Positions 1 to 8,832 of a stretch of DNA of 64,000 nucleotides are shown here, piece by piece. The notes under the pieces are model-generated. The model ran no database searches, was not told the DNA's origin, and saw nothing but the letters and a program-made list of their open reading frames with translations. This DNA comes from Lachnospiraceae bacterium AF51-6-b8A (GTDB lineage: Bacteria; Bacillota; Clostridia; Lachnospirales; Lachnospiraceae). The stretch is from positions 124,001 through 188,000 of the forward strand of contig JAQCZH010000003.1 of NCBI GenBank assembly GCA_027682585.1, written 5' to 3'. How positions within the stretch are numbered: the stretch's first letter is position 1; each line of letters starts with the position of its first letter. The translations under genes and the position numbers were made by a program.

Positions 1-652
1 CGTGATGCATGATGGCAACGCCCTCCTGGACATCATCGGCACCATAGCACTTGACGGACGCGCGGACGCCCTTAGAATAGGGAGTCTCACTGACAACATT
101 CAGCTTGGCCTCGTGATAGTCGTACTGGGTCTCAACGAAGGTGAATCCGTTAATGCGGGAAATGATCTGTGCGGCATCCTTGCCCAGACCATTTAAAATA
201 ACGCGCAGGGGCTTCTGACGAACCTTATTGGCCTTGGTCGCAATACCGATGGCTCCCTCAGCTGCAGCGAAGGACTCGTGTCCTGCCAAAAAACAGAAGC
301 ACTCTGTCTCCTCCTCCAGGAGCATCTTACCCAGGTTGCCATGGCCCAGTCCTACCTTGCGGTGGTCTGCAACAGAACCGGGAATACAAAAGGCCTGCAG
401 ACCCTCCCCGATTGCTGCGGCAGCGTCGGCCGCACGGCGGCAGCCCTTCTTGATCGCAATGGCTGCTCCGACGGTATAAGCCCACTTGGCATTTTCAAAA
501 CAGATGTTCTGAATGCCTTCTACCATATGATAGACATCCAGTCCGGCATCTTCCGTGATCTTCTTAGCCTCCTCAATGTCCCTGATTCCATAGCTGTTTA
601 ACACGGAAGTGATCTTCTCGATTCTTCCCTCATAATTCTCAAATAATGCCAT
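1..652 (-). CDS. GGGtGRT family protein (3' end beyond the window)
   Basis: The frame reads leftwards from an ATG at 652 (begins MALFENYEGRIEKI) and is still open at base 1, so the C-terminus is missing. The protein resembles the conserved 'GGGtGRT' family of Clostridia and other anaerobes, whose function is unknown. Visible conserved stretches are the alanine-rich segment around residues 60-80 (KKGCRRAADAAAAIGEG) and the glycine/histidine stretch VGLGHGNLGKM near residue 98. It lies 27 bp downstream of a NifU-like scaffold gene on the same strand, and the two are regularly paired, so an Fe-S related role is likely but only inferred from that neighbour. Family assignment is from recognition of the sequence, not from a search. 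Confidence 0.75.
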   Translation of the reverse strand, partial: MALFENYEGRIEKITSVLNSYGIRDIEEAKKITEDAGLDVYHMVEGIQNICFENAKWAYTVGAAIAIKKGCRRAADAAAAIGEGLQAFCIPGSVADHRKVGLGHGNLGKMLLEEETECFCFLAGHESFAAAEGAIGIATKANKVRQKPLRVILNGLGKDAAQIISRINGFTFVETQYDYHEAKLNVVSETPYSKGVRASVKCYGADDVQEGVAIMHH

Positions 653-679
653 GATTATCGTCTCCTTCCTCTCGAATGA

Positions 680-1372
680 TCACTCTTTGCGGGGATCGAT
701 GAACTTAACAGCATCATCGATGCGACCGTACTGTCCCTTGGCCTTCTCCCAGGCAGTGTTAGGATCATCACCCTTCTTAATGAAGTCTGTCATCTTACCG
801 AGTGAGACGTACTTATATCCGATTACCTGATTATCCTCATCCAAAGCCAGATCTGTGACATAGCCCTCTGTCATCTCCAGATAGCGGACCCCCTTAGAAT
901 GAGTCGCATACATGGTTCCAACCTGAGACCGAAGTCCCTTGCCCAGATCTTCAAGACCGGCGCCAACGGCAAGTCCGTCATCGGAGAAAGCAGACTGAGA
1001 ACGTCCGTACACGATCTGAAGGAAGAGCTCACGCATTGCGGTATTGATTGCATCACATACAAGGTCTGTATTCAGAGCCTCAAGAATGGTCTTGCCCTGA
1101 AGGATCTCCGCTGCCATTGCGGCAGAGTGGGTCATTCCTGAACAGCCGATGGTCTCGATCAGAGCTTCCTCAATAATACCGTTCTTGATATTCAGAGAGA
1201 GCTTGCAGGCACCCTGCTGCGGTGCGCACCAGCCAACGCCGTGGGTAAATCCTGAGATATCACCAATCTGCTTGGCATGGACCCACTTCCCCTCCTCGGG
1301 GATGGGAGCCGGTTCATGCTTTGCGCCCTTAGCGATCGGACACATATTCTGTACTTCTGTCGTGTAGATCAT
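680..1372 (-). CDS. NifU/IscU-like iron-sulfur scaffold-type protein
   Basis: The product has 230 residues. The central part resembles the N-terminal NifU/IscU scaffold fold: a first cysteine region GVGWCAPQQGACKLSL and a second, IGCSGMTHSAAM, match the positions where scaffold proteins bind a transient Fe-S cluster, and a further Cys lies in NTDLVCDAI. About 100 extra residues follow the scaffold-like part, longer than classical IscU (about 130-150 residues). The ATG at 1372 is chosen because AAAGGAG sits 8 bases upstream; a longer frame to 1447 lacks a binding site. The gene precedes the GGGtGRT gene by 27 bp, presumably as an operon. It is probably a specialised scaffold or Fe-S carrier rather than the housekeeping IscU. 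Confidence 0.8.
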   Translation of the reverse strand: MIYTTEVQNMCPIAKGAKHEPAPIPEEGKWVHAKQIGDISGFTHGVGWCAPQQGACKLSLNIKNGIIEEALIETIGCSGMTHSAAMAAEILQGKTILEALNTDLVCDAINTAMRELFLQIVYGRSQSAFSDDGLAVGAGLEDLGKGLRSQVGTMYATHSKGVRYLEMTEGYVTDLALDEDNQVIGYKYVSLGKMTDFIKKGDDPNTAWEKAKGQYGRIDDAVKFIDPRKE

Positions 1373-1526
1373 CGTTGAACTCCTTTCATAGATGCAACAA
1401 TACACTGCGGTACTCCCACATACCACGCATATCGTTAACATTTTCACACATATAGAGGGCTTCGTCTAGCTTTTCTTTTCCGCGCATATCCAGCCCCGTC
1501 ATCCCTCGCTATCGGTATCAGGCCGC

Positions 1527-2186
1527 TCATTCCAGGAAGGCAAAGGGATCTCCTTCTCTCAGGAAGTGCATAAGCTGATAGGCGGTCGGCATACTGACCT
1601 TGCCTTTTGCCAGAATCTCTCTCACCCGGTCCCGATCGGCAAGGATAACCTCAATCTCCTCACTGTCCTCCTCGTTGGCATTGCTGGGCAGACCACAGGC
1701 ATAGCCATAGACAATCCCATTGTTCTCATCCGTCATGCCGATCGTGGTAAAACGAGCCCTCTCAAAGATGGGATCAACATCCAGTATCTCCAACTTCAGA
1801 CCGGTCTCCTCAAAGGTCTCCCGAACCGCAGCCTGACGCATCGTCTCCCCCGGGTCAACCAGACCGGCGGGAAGTTCATAGACAAAATCATCTACAGCCG
1901 CCCGGTACTGACGAACCATCACAACCCGCAGATCTGGGGATCTGCGCAGATTTTGACAGGCCGCTTCCCCTTTCGAATCAAAGGCATCTTCCCCTGCATA
2001 GAGAGCATAGATGATCACCGCATCCGCATCCGCTTTCTGCGACTTCATCTTCAGATCTTCCACGCTCCTGGCTCGAGAAGCCAGCTGGTAGCGCATGGGG
2101 GCTCCGGTCTTCTTCTCTCCCTCCAGAATGTACATATTCAGAAATTTTTCATCTGTAATCTTGTGAATCCGCCTGATTTTGGCCAT
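1527..2186 (-). CDS. NUDIX hydrolase (ADP-ribose pyrophosphatase-like)
   Basis: This 219-residue protein carries a complete NUDIX box, G-x5-E-x7-RE-x2-EE-x-G, reading GLVDPGETMRQAAVRE followed by TFEETGL. The glutamates bind the metal ions used to cleave a nucleoside diphosphate linked to another group. The preceding VVMVRQYRAAVDDFVYELPAG is typical of ADP-sugar pyrophosphatases, so ADP-ribose is the likeliest substrate. The frame is open much further upstream (to 2321) and would run into murF. The start at 2186 (or the adjacent ATG at 2189) is preferred because AGAGGAG lies directly upstream. It sits 97 bp downstream of murF on the same strand and may be co-transcribed. Confidence 0.87.
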   Translation of the reverse strand: MAKIRRIHKITDEKFLNMYILEGEKKTGAPMRYQLASRARSVEDLKMKSQKADADAVIIYALYAGEDAFDSKGEAACQNLRRSPDLRVVMVRQYRAAVDDFVYELPAGLVDPGETMRQAAVRETFEETGLKLEILDVDPIFERARFTTIGMTDENNGIVYGYACGLPSNANEEDSEEIEVILADRDRVREILAKGKVSMPTAYQLMHFLREGDPFAFLE

Positions 2187-2283
2187 CATTTTCTCCTCTG
2201 TCCCCGTCAGAGCCCTTCGCAGGGGATCTGCTCTATGTCGCATGCCCTTTTCCCAGAAAGTTCCCACAGGCAGCTTCCGCTCC

Positions 2284-3942
2284 TTACTTTCGATGGACAT
2301 CAGAAGAAGTCTCCTTCTCATACTTCTCCTGAACTGCCTTCACCAGCTTCTCAAATCCCATGAAATGCGAGGCCTTGACCAAAACCGTATCTCCCCTATG
2401 CAATTGCAGAAGAAGATCCGCAAGCATTGCATCCCGATCGGGATAAGCATAGATTTCCATCTGCCCCGCGCGCGCGCTGGAATCGGATGTTTCCGTATGG
2501 AGAGAAGAATTTCTCTCTCCCCTCGCCAAGTCGGTTTCTCTGGCCCCCTTTGCGATCTCCTGGCCCAGCTTTCCCGCAGCATAGAGTATTTCTATTCCAT
2601 CTTCTGCCGCCGCCTTTCCGACCTCGTAGTGCATGGCAGGCGCATTTTCCCCCAATTCCCCCATATCTCCCAGGACTGCGATTCTGCGCCCTTTCGCCCT
2701 GGCCAGAACCGCCAGGGAGGCTCGCATGGAAGAGGGATTGGCGTTGTAGCAGTCATCAATCAGGGTTACCCCGCCCAAATGCAGAAAGTTAACCCTGCCG
2801 GAAATGGTAGTCACCGCCTCCATCCCCTCCCTGATCTCATCCAGACGCAGTCCCAGATTCTGTCCCACAGCAGCCGCAGCCAGTGCATTATAAATATTGT
2901 GATCTCCAGGGATTGGAATGACAGCCTTGAAATTTCCTTTCGGTGTGATAAAGGAGGCGGACACCCCCTCGATGCCCAAAGCCGTCAGATTCTCAGCCCG
3001 GTAGGTTTCTCTGGCCAGACGCTCCTGATCCGCGCAGACGGCACTTCTGTCGAAGCAGCCGTCCGCCAGGCCATCACGAATCCTGGCCCTGGCCAGATGC
3101 ACTTTAATCTCTTGATTCCGTTCGGCCACCCTGTCTCTGTCCCTCTCACGGGCAGATGCGGAGGCGTCTCTGCCCAGACCATAGAAGATGATGCTGGCAT
3201 CACCCGCCCTGCGAATGCAGTTGAGATGATCGTCATCGCCATTTAGAATCACACTTGCGCCATCCGCCAGATAGTCAAAGACCTCTGTCTTGGAGGCAAG
3301 AATGCCGTCTCTGGTCTTCATAAATTCCAGATGAGCTTCACCGATATTGGTGATGACGACGACATTGGGACGGGCAATGGCCGCCAGAGCGGACATCTGC
3401 CCAAAATTGTCAATCCCCATCTCCACGACAGCAACCTGGTGATGATCGCGAATCTTTAAGACGGTCATAGGCATGCCGATCTCATTATTGAAGTTGCCCT
3501 CCGTCTTAAGGACGGAGTAACGGCGGCTCAAAACCGAGGCAACCATCTCCTTGGTCGAGGTTTTCCCCACACTGCCGATGATGCCGATCAGCGGGATCTT
3601 CAGCTGGCGGCGATAGTATGCGGCAATCTCCATAAGAGCTCTCTGCGAACTTTCCACGCGAATATATGGCCCTGCAGGATCTGTCAGATCCTGTTCCGAG
3701 AGGACACAGGCCGCTCCTTGTTCAAAAGCCTGCGGAATGAAGCGATGGGCGTCTACCCTCTCACCCACAAATGGGATGAAGAGGAAATCTCTCTCCACCT
3801 GCCGATTATCCGAGACCACACCAGCAATGGTCAGCCGCTCATAATCGTCCTTCATGCGACCACAGGCATAAGGCTCCCTGTCTGGAAAGATCAACTTTCC
3901 TCCACAGGCATCTGCAATATGCGCCAGGGTCATGTTCTTCAT
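2284..3942 (-). CDS. murF: UDP-N-acetylmuramoyl-tripeptide--D-alanyl-D-alanine ligase
   Basis: MurF adds the D-Ala-D-Ala dipeptide to the UDP-MurNAc-tripeptide in the cytoplasm, the last soluble step of peptidoglycan precursor synthesis. The 552-residue product shows the Mur ligase P-loop GSVGKTSTKEM, the central-domain VVITNIGEAHLEFM, and the C-terminal LIDDCYNANPSSMRASL signature. It is about 90 residues longer than the usual 450-470: a charged insert rich in Arg and Asp (RDASASARERDRDRVAERNQ region) interrupts the central domain. The ATG at 3942 has GGGGAG just upstream. The next gene upstream on the same strand is ddl, which makes its D-Ala-D-Ala substrate; a hairpin between them may act as an attenuating terminator. 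Confidence 0.95.
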   Translation of the reverse strand: MKNMTLAHIADACGGKLIFPDREPYACGRMKDDYERLTIAGVVSDNRQVERDFLFIPFVGERVDAHRFIPQAFEQGAACVLSEQDLTDPAGPYIRVESSQRALMEIAAYYRRQLKIPLIGIIGSVGKTSTKEMVASVLSRRYSVLKTEGNFNNEIGMPMTVLKIRDHHQVAVVEMGIDNFGQMSALAAIARPNVVVITNIGEAHLEFMKTRDGILASKTEVFDYLADGASVILNGDDDHLNCIRRAGDASIIFYGLGRDASASARERDRDRVAERNQEIKVHLARARIRDGLADGCFDRSAVCADQERLARETYRAENLTALGIEGVSASFITPKGNFKAVIPIPGDHNIYNALAAAAVGQNLGLRLDEIREGMEAVTTISGRVNFLHLGGVTLIDDCYNANPSSMRASLAVLARAKGRRIAVLGDMGELGENAPAMHYEVGKAAAEDGIEILYAAGKLGQEIAKGARETDLARGERNSSLHTETSDSSARAGQMEIYAYPDRDAMLADLLLQLHRGDTVLVKASHFMGFEKLVKAVQEKYEKETSSDVHRK

Positions 3943-3991
3943 CTCGCTCTCCCCTCTCTGATCCATCGTATTCACACTTTACTATTCTGCA

Positions 3992-4027
3992 CAAAAATCC
4001 CTCTGCCCGCAATGGTACAGAGGGATT
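3992..4027 (-). terminator. Rho-independent terminator downstream of ddl
   Basis: A perfect 10-bp stem (AATCCCTCTG at 3997-4006 and CAGAGGGATT at 4018-4027) is followed on the minus strand by a run of five T. It lies between ddl and murF, so it would end or attenuate the ddl transcript before murF. Confidence 0.75.
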
Positions 4028-4109
4028 CCTGTCTTCTGCTCTTTCCTGCCTTCTTTCGATCTCTTAAATCTCTCTCCCGCAGGAAATACGAAAGCAAACA
4101 TTCATTCAA

Positions 4110-5171
4110 TCAGTGTTTTTCCTGGTATTTTTTGAGGGAGATACGGATAATCTCCTCACAGAGATCATCATAGGTCATCCCTAAAACCGCTTCTTCCTGG
4201 GGAAGCAGCGATGTCGGCGTCATGCCTGGAAGGGTATTCGCCTCCAGACAGAAGATACGGCCGGACTCATCTAAGAGGAAGTCCTGCCGGGAATATGTGG
4301 TCAGTCCCAGTGCCTTGCAGACATCCCCGGCATACTTCTGCATGAGCCTGCTCGTCTCTTCCGGCAGATCTGCAGGACAGGTCTCAACCGCGGAACCGGC
4401 CGCATACTTGTTTTTAAAGTCATAAAACCCCTGAATGGGCGCAATCTCGATCACAGGAAGAACCTGATTCTCCATGACCCCGACGGAGAACTCTCTTCCC
4501 TTAATATACTCCTCAATGACAACCTCATCCTCCCAGTAGAAGGCCTCATCCAGGGCCTCCTCAAGCCGGGACGGTTCTTTCACAATGGTCACGCCCACAG
4601 AAGATCCGCCGCAGGCGGGCTTTACCACGCACGGATAATGGATCCCGTCCCTCTTGACCGTGTCCTGACGCTCTTCCCTTGTCAGGGTGATCCCGCTGGG
4701 GGTCGGAATTCCGTAGGCTGTGAAAAAGGTCTTGGCCACTCCCTTATCCATGGCGATAGCGCAGGGCAGATAGCCATTGCCCGTATATCTGATGCCATAG
4801 AGATCAAATGCCGCCTGCACCTTGCCATTTTCCCCATCAGCTCCATGCAAAGCCATAAAGACGATATCGGCAGCCTGACAGATCGCAATCACATTGGGAC
4901 CAAAGAAGGTTTTTGACTGATCCTTGCGTCTTGCCCGGATAGCCACGATATCAGGTGCTGTTTTCGGGATATCCTCCACCTTGACAGAGGCCTCCTCCGC
5001 CCGATCGAAGATCTCGCTGATGTCGCACTCCGCGTCCTGATAGCCCATGAACACATCCAGAAGCAGAACCTGATGTCCCTTGCGGCGGAGGGCTCTGGCC
5101 ACCATATCCCCGGACTTAAAAGACACATCCCGCTCGGTACTTAATCCGCCTGCCAGAACAACAACCTTCAT
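4110..5171 (-). CDS. ddl: D-alanine--D-alanine ligase
   Basis: Ddl joins two D-alanines with ATP to make the dipeptide that MurF attaches to the wall precursor. The 353-residue protein has the ATP-grasp layout: N-terminal VVVLAGGLSTERDVS, the MALHGADGENGKVQ substrate loop, VVKPACGGSSVGV of the ATP-binding lid, and the C-terminal FCLEANTLPGMTPTSLLPQ metal-binding segment. The start at 5171 is supported by GGAGGAG 10 bases upstream and by the family's usual N-terminus. Its immediate partner murF follows downstream on the same strand, a common pairing. Confidence 0.95.
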   Translation of the reverse strand: MKVVVLAGGLSTERDVSFKSGDMVARALRRKGHQVLLLDVFMGYQDAECDISEIFDRAEEASVKVEDIPKTAPDIVAIRARRKDQSKTFFGPNVIAICQAADIVFMALHGADGENGKVQAAFDLYGIRYTGNGYLPCAIAMDKGVAKTFFTAYGIPTPSGITLTREERQDTVKRDGIHYPCVVKPACGGSSVGVTIVKEPSRLEEALDEAFYWEDEVVIEEYIKGREFSVGVMENQVLPVIEIAPIQGFYDFKNKYAAGSAVETCPADLPEETSRLMQKYAGDVCKALGLTTYSRQDFLLDESGRIFCLEANTLPGMTPTSLLPQEEAVLGMTYDDLCEEIIRISLKKYQEKH

Positions 5172-5424
5172 CTCTAACGCTCCTCCATATGTATGGCAGT
5201 CCGGTTCACGCCCCGTGAATATCTGACTGTCATGAACAGAAGAACCCATGCAGAAACATTCTTCAGCATCAGTTCATACAAGTCCCAAATGTCTGGTCAA
5301 GTGTACTTCATACGGGAAAAAACCGCAAGAATCCTCTCTTAATGCGGGTATTAAAGCCTATCCGCCCATCCTTTTCCTGCGGGGGGCAAGCATATGATGG
5401 CAGATGAAGATGGGCGCCATCCTT

Positions 5425-6597
5425 TTACAGGATAGCAATTCCAAGAGGTCTCTGCATAATTCTCTGTTCTTCCAGTTCATCCACCTTGCGACCGGGCAGA
5501 AGGGTACAGATTCCGTGGATAGACCGCCGATCCCGCTGATAACCATCCTCATCTCCCATCGCCCGCAGAATCTCCATATGGGTGCGCAAAAGTCTTGCCA
5601 GAAGCAGAGCGCTGCCATCCCGCCGCATATTGGAAATTGCCTCGTTGATATAAATCAGGGCAAACTCATAGACCTGCCGCGAAGCATAGCAGAGGGCCAG
5701 ATTATTCTGAGCAACCGCCAGCAGCCTGCGCAGGGGAACCTGATTGCGGCTTCTCTCCTTAATCACTGTCATAACGCCGCCCAGCAGATGAGCCGCCTTC
5801 CTCCCCTCTCCGCCATAAAGATAGACCAGGCCGAGAATGTTCAAAAGATGAATCTCCAGACGATCCGGCGCCATAGCCGGAATGGAAGCCATGGGATCAA
5901 AATTCCTGCGGGTAATCTCCATCGCCTGTAAAGTCGCCTGCTCCAGTCTATGATAGAGGCGAATCTGTTCCGGATCAATTGCATTGCCCTCTTCCAGAAA
6001 ATGTCGGCGCATCTCCTGCTGCTCTTCTTCTGCCAGCATTTTACTTCTATGATATCTGTCAAAAGAGAGAGCTGACTCCCCGCGCCTGTGAACCACGCTC
6101 TCCGGCTTCTTCGTCTTTATTGTCTTAGCCGCTGGAAAGAAGCCCTCTCCCCGAGCCTGAATCATCTGGCGTTTCTCCTTGATCATCTCCAGAAGTCCCA
6201 GCAATTCCAGATACTGTCTTGCCGCCAGGTCATCGTGCTGTGCCAGTTGCTCCAAGATCCAGAGCCAGTCCGGATCCTCCTCCAGGATGCCAAGTTCCAG
6301 CAGCCGATAGAGCCTCTGCTTGATCTGCTCGGTCAGGTACTCCTCCGTATTAGAACAGGACCAGCAGAACTCAATGGGCAGTCCCAGGCGATCCAACAGC
6401 TGCATCAACAGGCGAAATCCAGGCATCTGCTCTCCCGTCTCAATGCGGGACATTGTGCTGCAGGAGCAAAGTCCCTCACACAATCGTGTCTGAGATATGC
6501 CCAGTTCCTCTCTTCTCTGCCGGATCAATCCCCCGATCTGATCCTGGTTGCAGGTAAAACCAGACCTGGCATACGCCGGGCCTCCCAACTTCGTCAT
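5425..6597 (-). CDS. XRE-type HTH regulator with long TPR-like C-terminus
   Basis: The 390-residue product begins with a Cro/C1-type helix-turn-helix (about residues 20-75, with LIRQRREELGISQTRLCEG and CSCSTMSRIETGEQMP). A long helical C-terminal part follows, including the degenerate repeats NNLALCYASRQVYEFALIYI and EAISNMRRDGSALLLARLL. This is the architecture of Rgg/PlcR-like peptide-responsive regulators, although no cognate peptide gene was recognised. The ATG at 6597 has GGGGAGGTG just upstream. The DNA upstream of the start carries three copies of a 40-bp direct repeat that could be its own operator. Ligand and regulon are unknown. Confidence 0.8.
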   Translation of the reverse strand: MTKLGGPAYARSGFTCNQDQIGGLIRQRREELGISQTRLCEGLCSCSTMSRIETGEQMPGFRLLMQLLDRLGLPIEFCWSCSNTEEYLTEQIKQRLYRLLELGILEEDPDWLWILEQLAQHDDLAARQYLELLGLLEMIKEKRQMIQARGEGFFPAAKTIKTKKPESVVHRRGESALSFDRYHRSKMLAEEEQQEMRRHFLEEGNAIDPEQIRLYHRLEQATLQAMEITRRNFDPMASIPAMAPDRLEIHLLNILGLVYLYGGEGRKAAHLLGGVMTVIKERSRNQVPLRRLLAVAQNNLALCYASRQVYEFALIYINEAISNMRRDGSALLLARLLRTHMEILRAMGDEDGYQRDRRSIHGICTLLPGRKVDELEEQRIMQRPLGIAIL

Positions 6598-6690
6598 AAC
6601 ACACCTCCCCATAACAAATAGCTGTTCTGATTTGTCACGCGATTTTTATTTTCTCCCCAGAGACGACGAGATGCTCTCTCCAAGCCATTC

Positions 6691-6790
6691 TCTCGCCATA
6701 AACAATCGAGCACTCGCCTGGCAGATATTCGATTGTCGTAAACAATAGAATAGATACCCCGCAGATATTCGATTATCATAAATAAAAATC
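6691..6790. repeat. Imperfect 40-bp direct repeats in the upstream region of the HTH/TPR gene
   Basis: GCAGATATTCGATT occurs at 6721-6734 and 6761-6774, exactly 40 bp apart. The companion motif CATAAACAATCGAG/CGTAAACAATAGAA/CATAAATAAAAATC occurs at 6697, 6737 and 6777, again spaced 40 bp. The array fills part of the 407-bp interval between hpf (7005) and the regulator start at 6597, and no gene is convincing in that interval. The spacing of about four helical turns and the position upstream of a regulator suggest protein-binding sites. Confidence 0.6.
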
Positions 6791-7004
6791 TTCCTGAACT
6801 AATTTTATCACCCAAAAAGCCTGCCATTCATGACATCCCATGCAATCACAGGAGGTCTTTGTGACAGGCCTTTATCTCAGCAGCAGAATGTTCGCGGTTT
6901 CCTCACTCTGCTGTTCTTTATTTCGTTTTTCTTTCCGCTTCACCCTGTAACCGGCGTGCACGTCCAAAACATAATCGGGATCATCCGCCGCAGTATGCGG
7001 TCAT

Positions 7005-7535
7005 TTACGCTTCTGGCTCAATCAGCCCGTAACTTCCATTTCTTCGGCGGTAAACCACATTGACAGCATCCGTCTCCGCATTGGTAAAGACGAAAAAATT
7101 ATGCCCAAGAAGTTCCATCTGTGCGCAGGCATCCTCGGCATACATGGGTTTTAAGTCAAACTTCTTGGTGCGGACAATCTTAATCTCTTCCTCCTCATTC
7201 TCATCAAATCCCTCTTCAAAAGCCGGATTTAACACAGCTCCCTTATGAGCCCGGTCAACCAGCTTATGACGGTACTTGGTCAGCTGATCTTCAATCCCCT
7301 CAGAAGCCGCATCAATCGATACATACATGTCATCCGTTGTCTTCTCGCAGCGAACAATGCCTCCTTTGACGGGAATGGTCACCTCGACCTTCTGCCCGGC
7401 CTTATCCACGCTCATCGTCACATGCGCTAATGTATCCTCGCGAAAATATCGGTCCAACTTAGAGAGCGCATCCTCTACAGCGCTCTTCAAACCATCGGTC
7501 AGTTCAATGTTGCGTCCGGTAATTGTTGTCTTCAT
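7005..7535 (-). CDS. hpf: Ribosome hibernation-promoting factor, long form
   Basis: This 176-residue protein matches long-form HPF of Firmicutes. The N-terminal domain (about residues 1-100, beginning MKTTITGRNIELTDGLKSAV) binds the decoding centre of the 30S subunit. After an acidic linker (EEGFDENEEEEIKIVRTKKF), the C-terminal domain (about 120-176, ending NVVYRRRNGSYGLIEPEA) dimerises and joins two ribosomes into an inactive 100S particle in stationary phase. The start at 7535 has CTGGAGGT upstream, and a good promoter lies at 7588-7615. It is monocistronic as far as can be seen. Confidence 0.95.
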   Translation of the reverse strand: MKTTITGRNIELTDGLKSAVEDALSKLDRYFREDTLAHVTMSVDKAGQKVEVTIPVKGGIVRCEKTTDDMYVSIDAASEGIEDQLTKYRHKLVDRAHKGAVLNPAFEEGFDENEEEEIKIVRTKKFDLKPMYAEDACAQMELLGHNFFVFTNAETDAVNVVYRRRNGSYGLIEPEA

Positions 7536-7587
7536 AAAGTCTACCTCCAGTTTCCGAAACGAGAAGACTTGTCCTTCTCATATCTTT

Positions 7588-7615
7588 ATTATAAGCATTT
7601 ATAACTTGCCATCAA
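7588..7615 (-). promoter_or_regulatory. Putative sigma-A promoter of hpf
   Basis: On the minus strand TTGATG (-35) and TATAAT (-10) are separated by 16 bp, ending about 50 bp upstream of the hpf start codon. Confidence 0.6.
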
Positions 7616-7896
7616 GCGATTTTCTTTAATATATTCTGATAATTACCCATTCTTTCTTTATTTTATTTGATAAGTAAACTCATGACAGATCGCCTATAAT
7701 AGGATTATCTGTGGAGGCTTTCCCCCGGGGCCCCATGATATTGCATCCCCCTGCCGACACCGTGATCCCGTTTCAAAAGTCACTCACCGCGTCAGGAATC
7801 ATTCATTGCGAAGGGCCTGTTCTCAGGTGAAAATACAATTGCGTCACAAGATCAACAGGTCCGTCTCCCACATCATCTTATGGAGTGAATTTAACA
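7616..7896 (+). other. Intergenic leader region before the SDR gene
   Basis: This stretch between hpf and the SDR gene holds a TATAAT-like box near 7696 on the plus strand, then about 190 bp of untranslated leader with a GC-rich segment (CCCCCGGGGCCCC near 7724). I see no open frame with a ribosome binding site and recognise no known riboswitch. Confidence 0.3.
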
Positions 7897-8730
7897 ATGC
7901 TTTCTGCTCAATCTTCGAATCACAGAAAAACCAATTCACACTCTGCCGTTTCTTCCGTCTATCCCCCTTCTCCTGAGCCGCCTCGCGCCAAGTCTGCCTT
8001 TATAACCGGTGCTTCCGGCGGGATCGGGGCTGCCATTGCAAGGGCTTTAGCCCGGAGAGGATATCGGCTGACTCTTCTTGGGCATCACTCCGGGCAGGCA
8101 CTAAAAGATCTGACACAGGAGCTGCGGTCTTGTCCCCCCCATCAAGGTCCCTCAATTGAGGTTCTTCCTCTGCTTGGAGATATTGCCGATCCGGCTTTCG
8201 TGCAGGAGGCGGCCAGGAAACACTTACAGCAATACCGCTCCATTGATCTCATCGTCAACAACGCCGGCATCGCTCATCTTGGTCTGGTCACCGATATGTC
8301 TGTCGGGGAGTGGCAGCGTCTGATGGATGTCAATGTAAATGCCCTCTTCTATACAACCAGATCTCTGGTTCCATCCATGATCCGGGCCAAAAGAGGACAA
8401 ATCGTCAATATTTCCTCCATGTGGGGCCGGGTCGGAGCCTCCTGCGAGGTGGCCTACTCCGCTTCCAAGGGAGCCGTCAACGCTTTCACCATGGCTCTGG
8501 CCAAGGAACTGGCCCCCTCCCATATCCAGGTCAACGCTCTGGCCTGCGGCATGATCGACACGCGGATGAACGCTATGCTCTCCGCCGAGGACAAGGCGGC
8601 CATCACTGAGGATATTCCTGCCGACCGCATGGGAACAACGGAGGATGTCGCCCGTGCCCTGCTCGCCCTTCTGGACGCCGGTGATTATCTGACCGGCCAG
8701 GTGATCGGCCTCGACGGCGGCTACATCTGA
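7897..8730 (+). CDS. Short-chain dehydrogenase/reductase (FabG-like)
   Basis: The 277-residue protein is a classical SDR. It shows the NAD(P)-binding TGASGGIGAAIARAL motif near residue 40, LIVNNAGIAHLG, the catalytic Ser in IVNISSMWGRVG, the catalytic YSASK tetrad part (VAYSASKGAVNAF), and the C-terminal GDYLTGQVIGLDGGY. This end matches 3-oxoacyl-ACP reductase-type members, but substrate range in the family is broad. A disordered Ser/Pro-rich leader of about 30 residues precedes the fold. The ATG at 7897 is chosen because GGAG lies 11 bases upstream; a GTG at 7885 would overlap that site. The gene is not in a fatty-acid cluster, so a housekeeping FabG role is uncertain. Confidence 0.85.
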   Translation: MLSAQSSNHRKTNSHSAVSSVYPPSPEPPRAKSAFITGASGGIGAAIARALARRGYRLTLLGHHSGQALKDLTQELRSCPPHQGPSIEVLPLLGDIADPAFVQEAARKHLQQYRSIDLIVNNAGIAHLGLVTDMSVGEWQRLMDVNVNALFYTTRSLVPSMIRAKRGQIVNISSMWGRVGASCEVAYSASKGAVNAFTMALAKELAPSHIQVNALACGMIDTRMNAMLSAEDKAAITEDIPADRMGTTEDVARALLALLDAGDYLTGQVIGLDGGYI

Positions 8731-8832
8731 TATTACATGTCATGCAACTGCATGACTTATCACGCAAATCCACTGCCCGCCGTGCAAGCTTTCTGTAAAC
8801 TGAACCTGTTCTTTACAGAGAGGAGCAGGCTC

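Noticed and set aside
2179..3246. Long open frames opposite murF and the NUDIX gene
   Set aside because: They lie antisense to strongly supported conserved genes, lack ribosome binding sites and match no family.
6691..6790. Short regularly spaced repeats that might be a CRISPR array
   Set aside because: There are only two to three imperfect units, the repeat part is longer than the variable part, and no cas genes are present.
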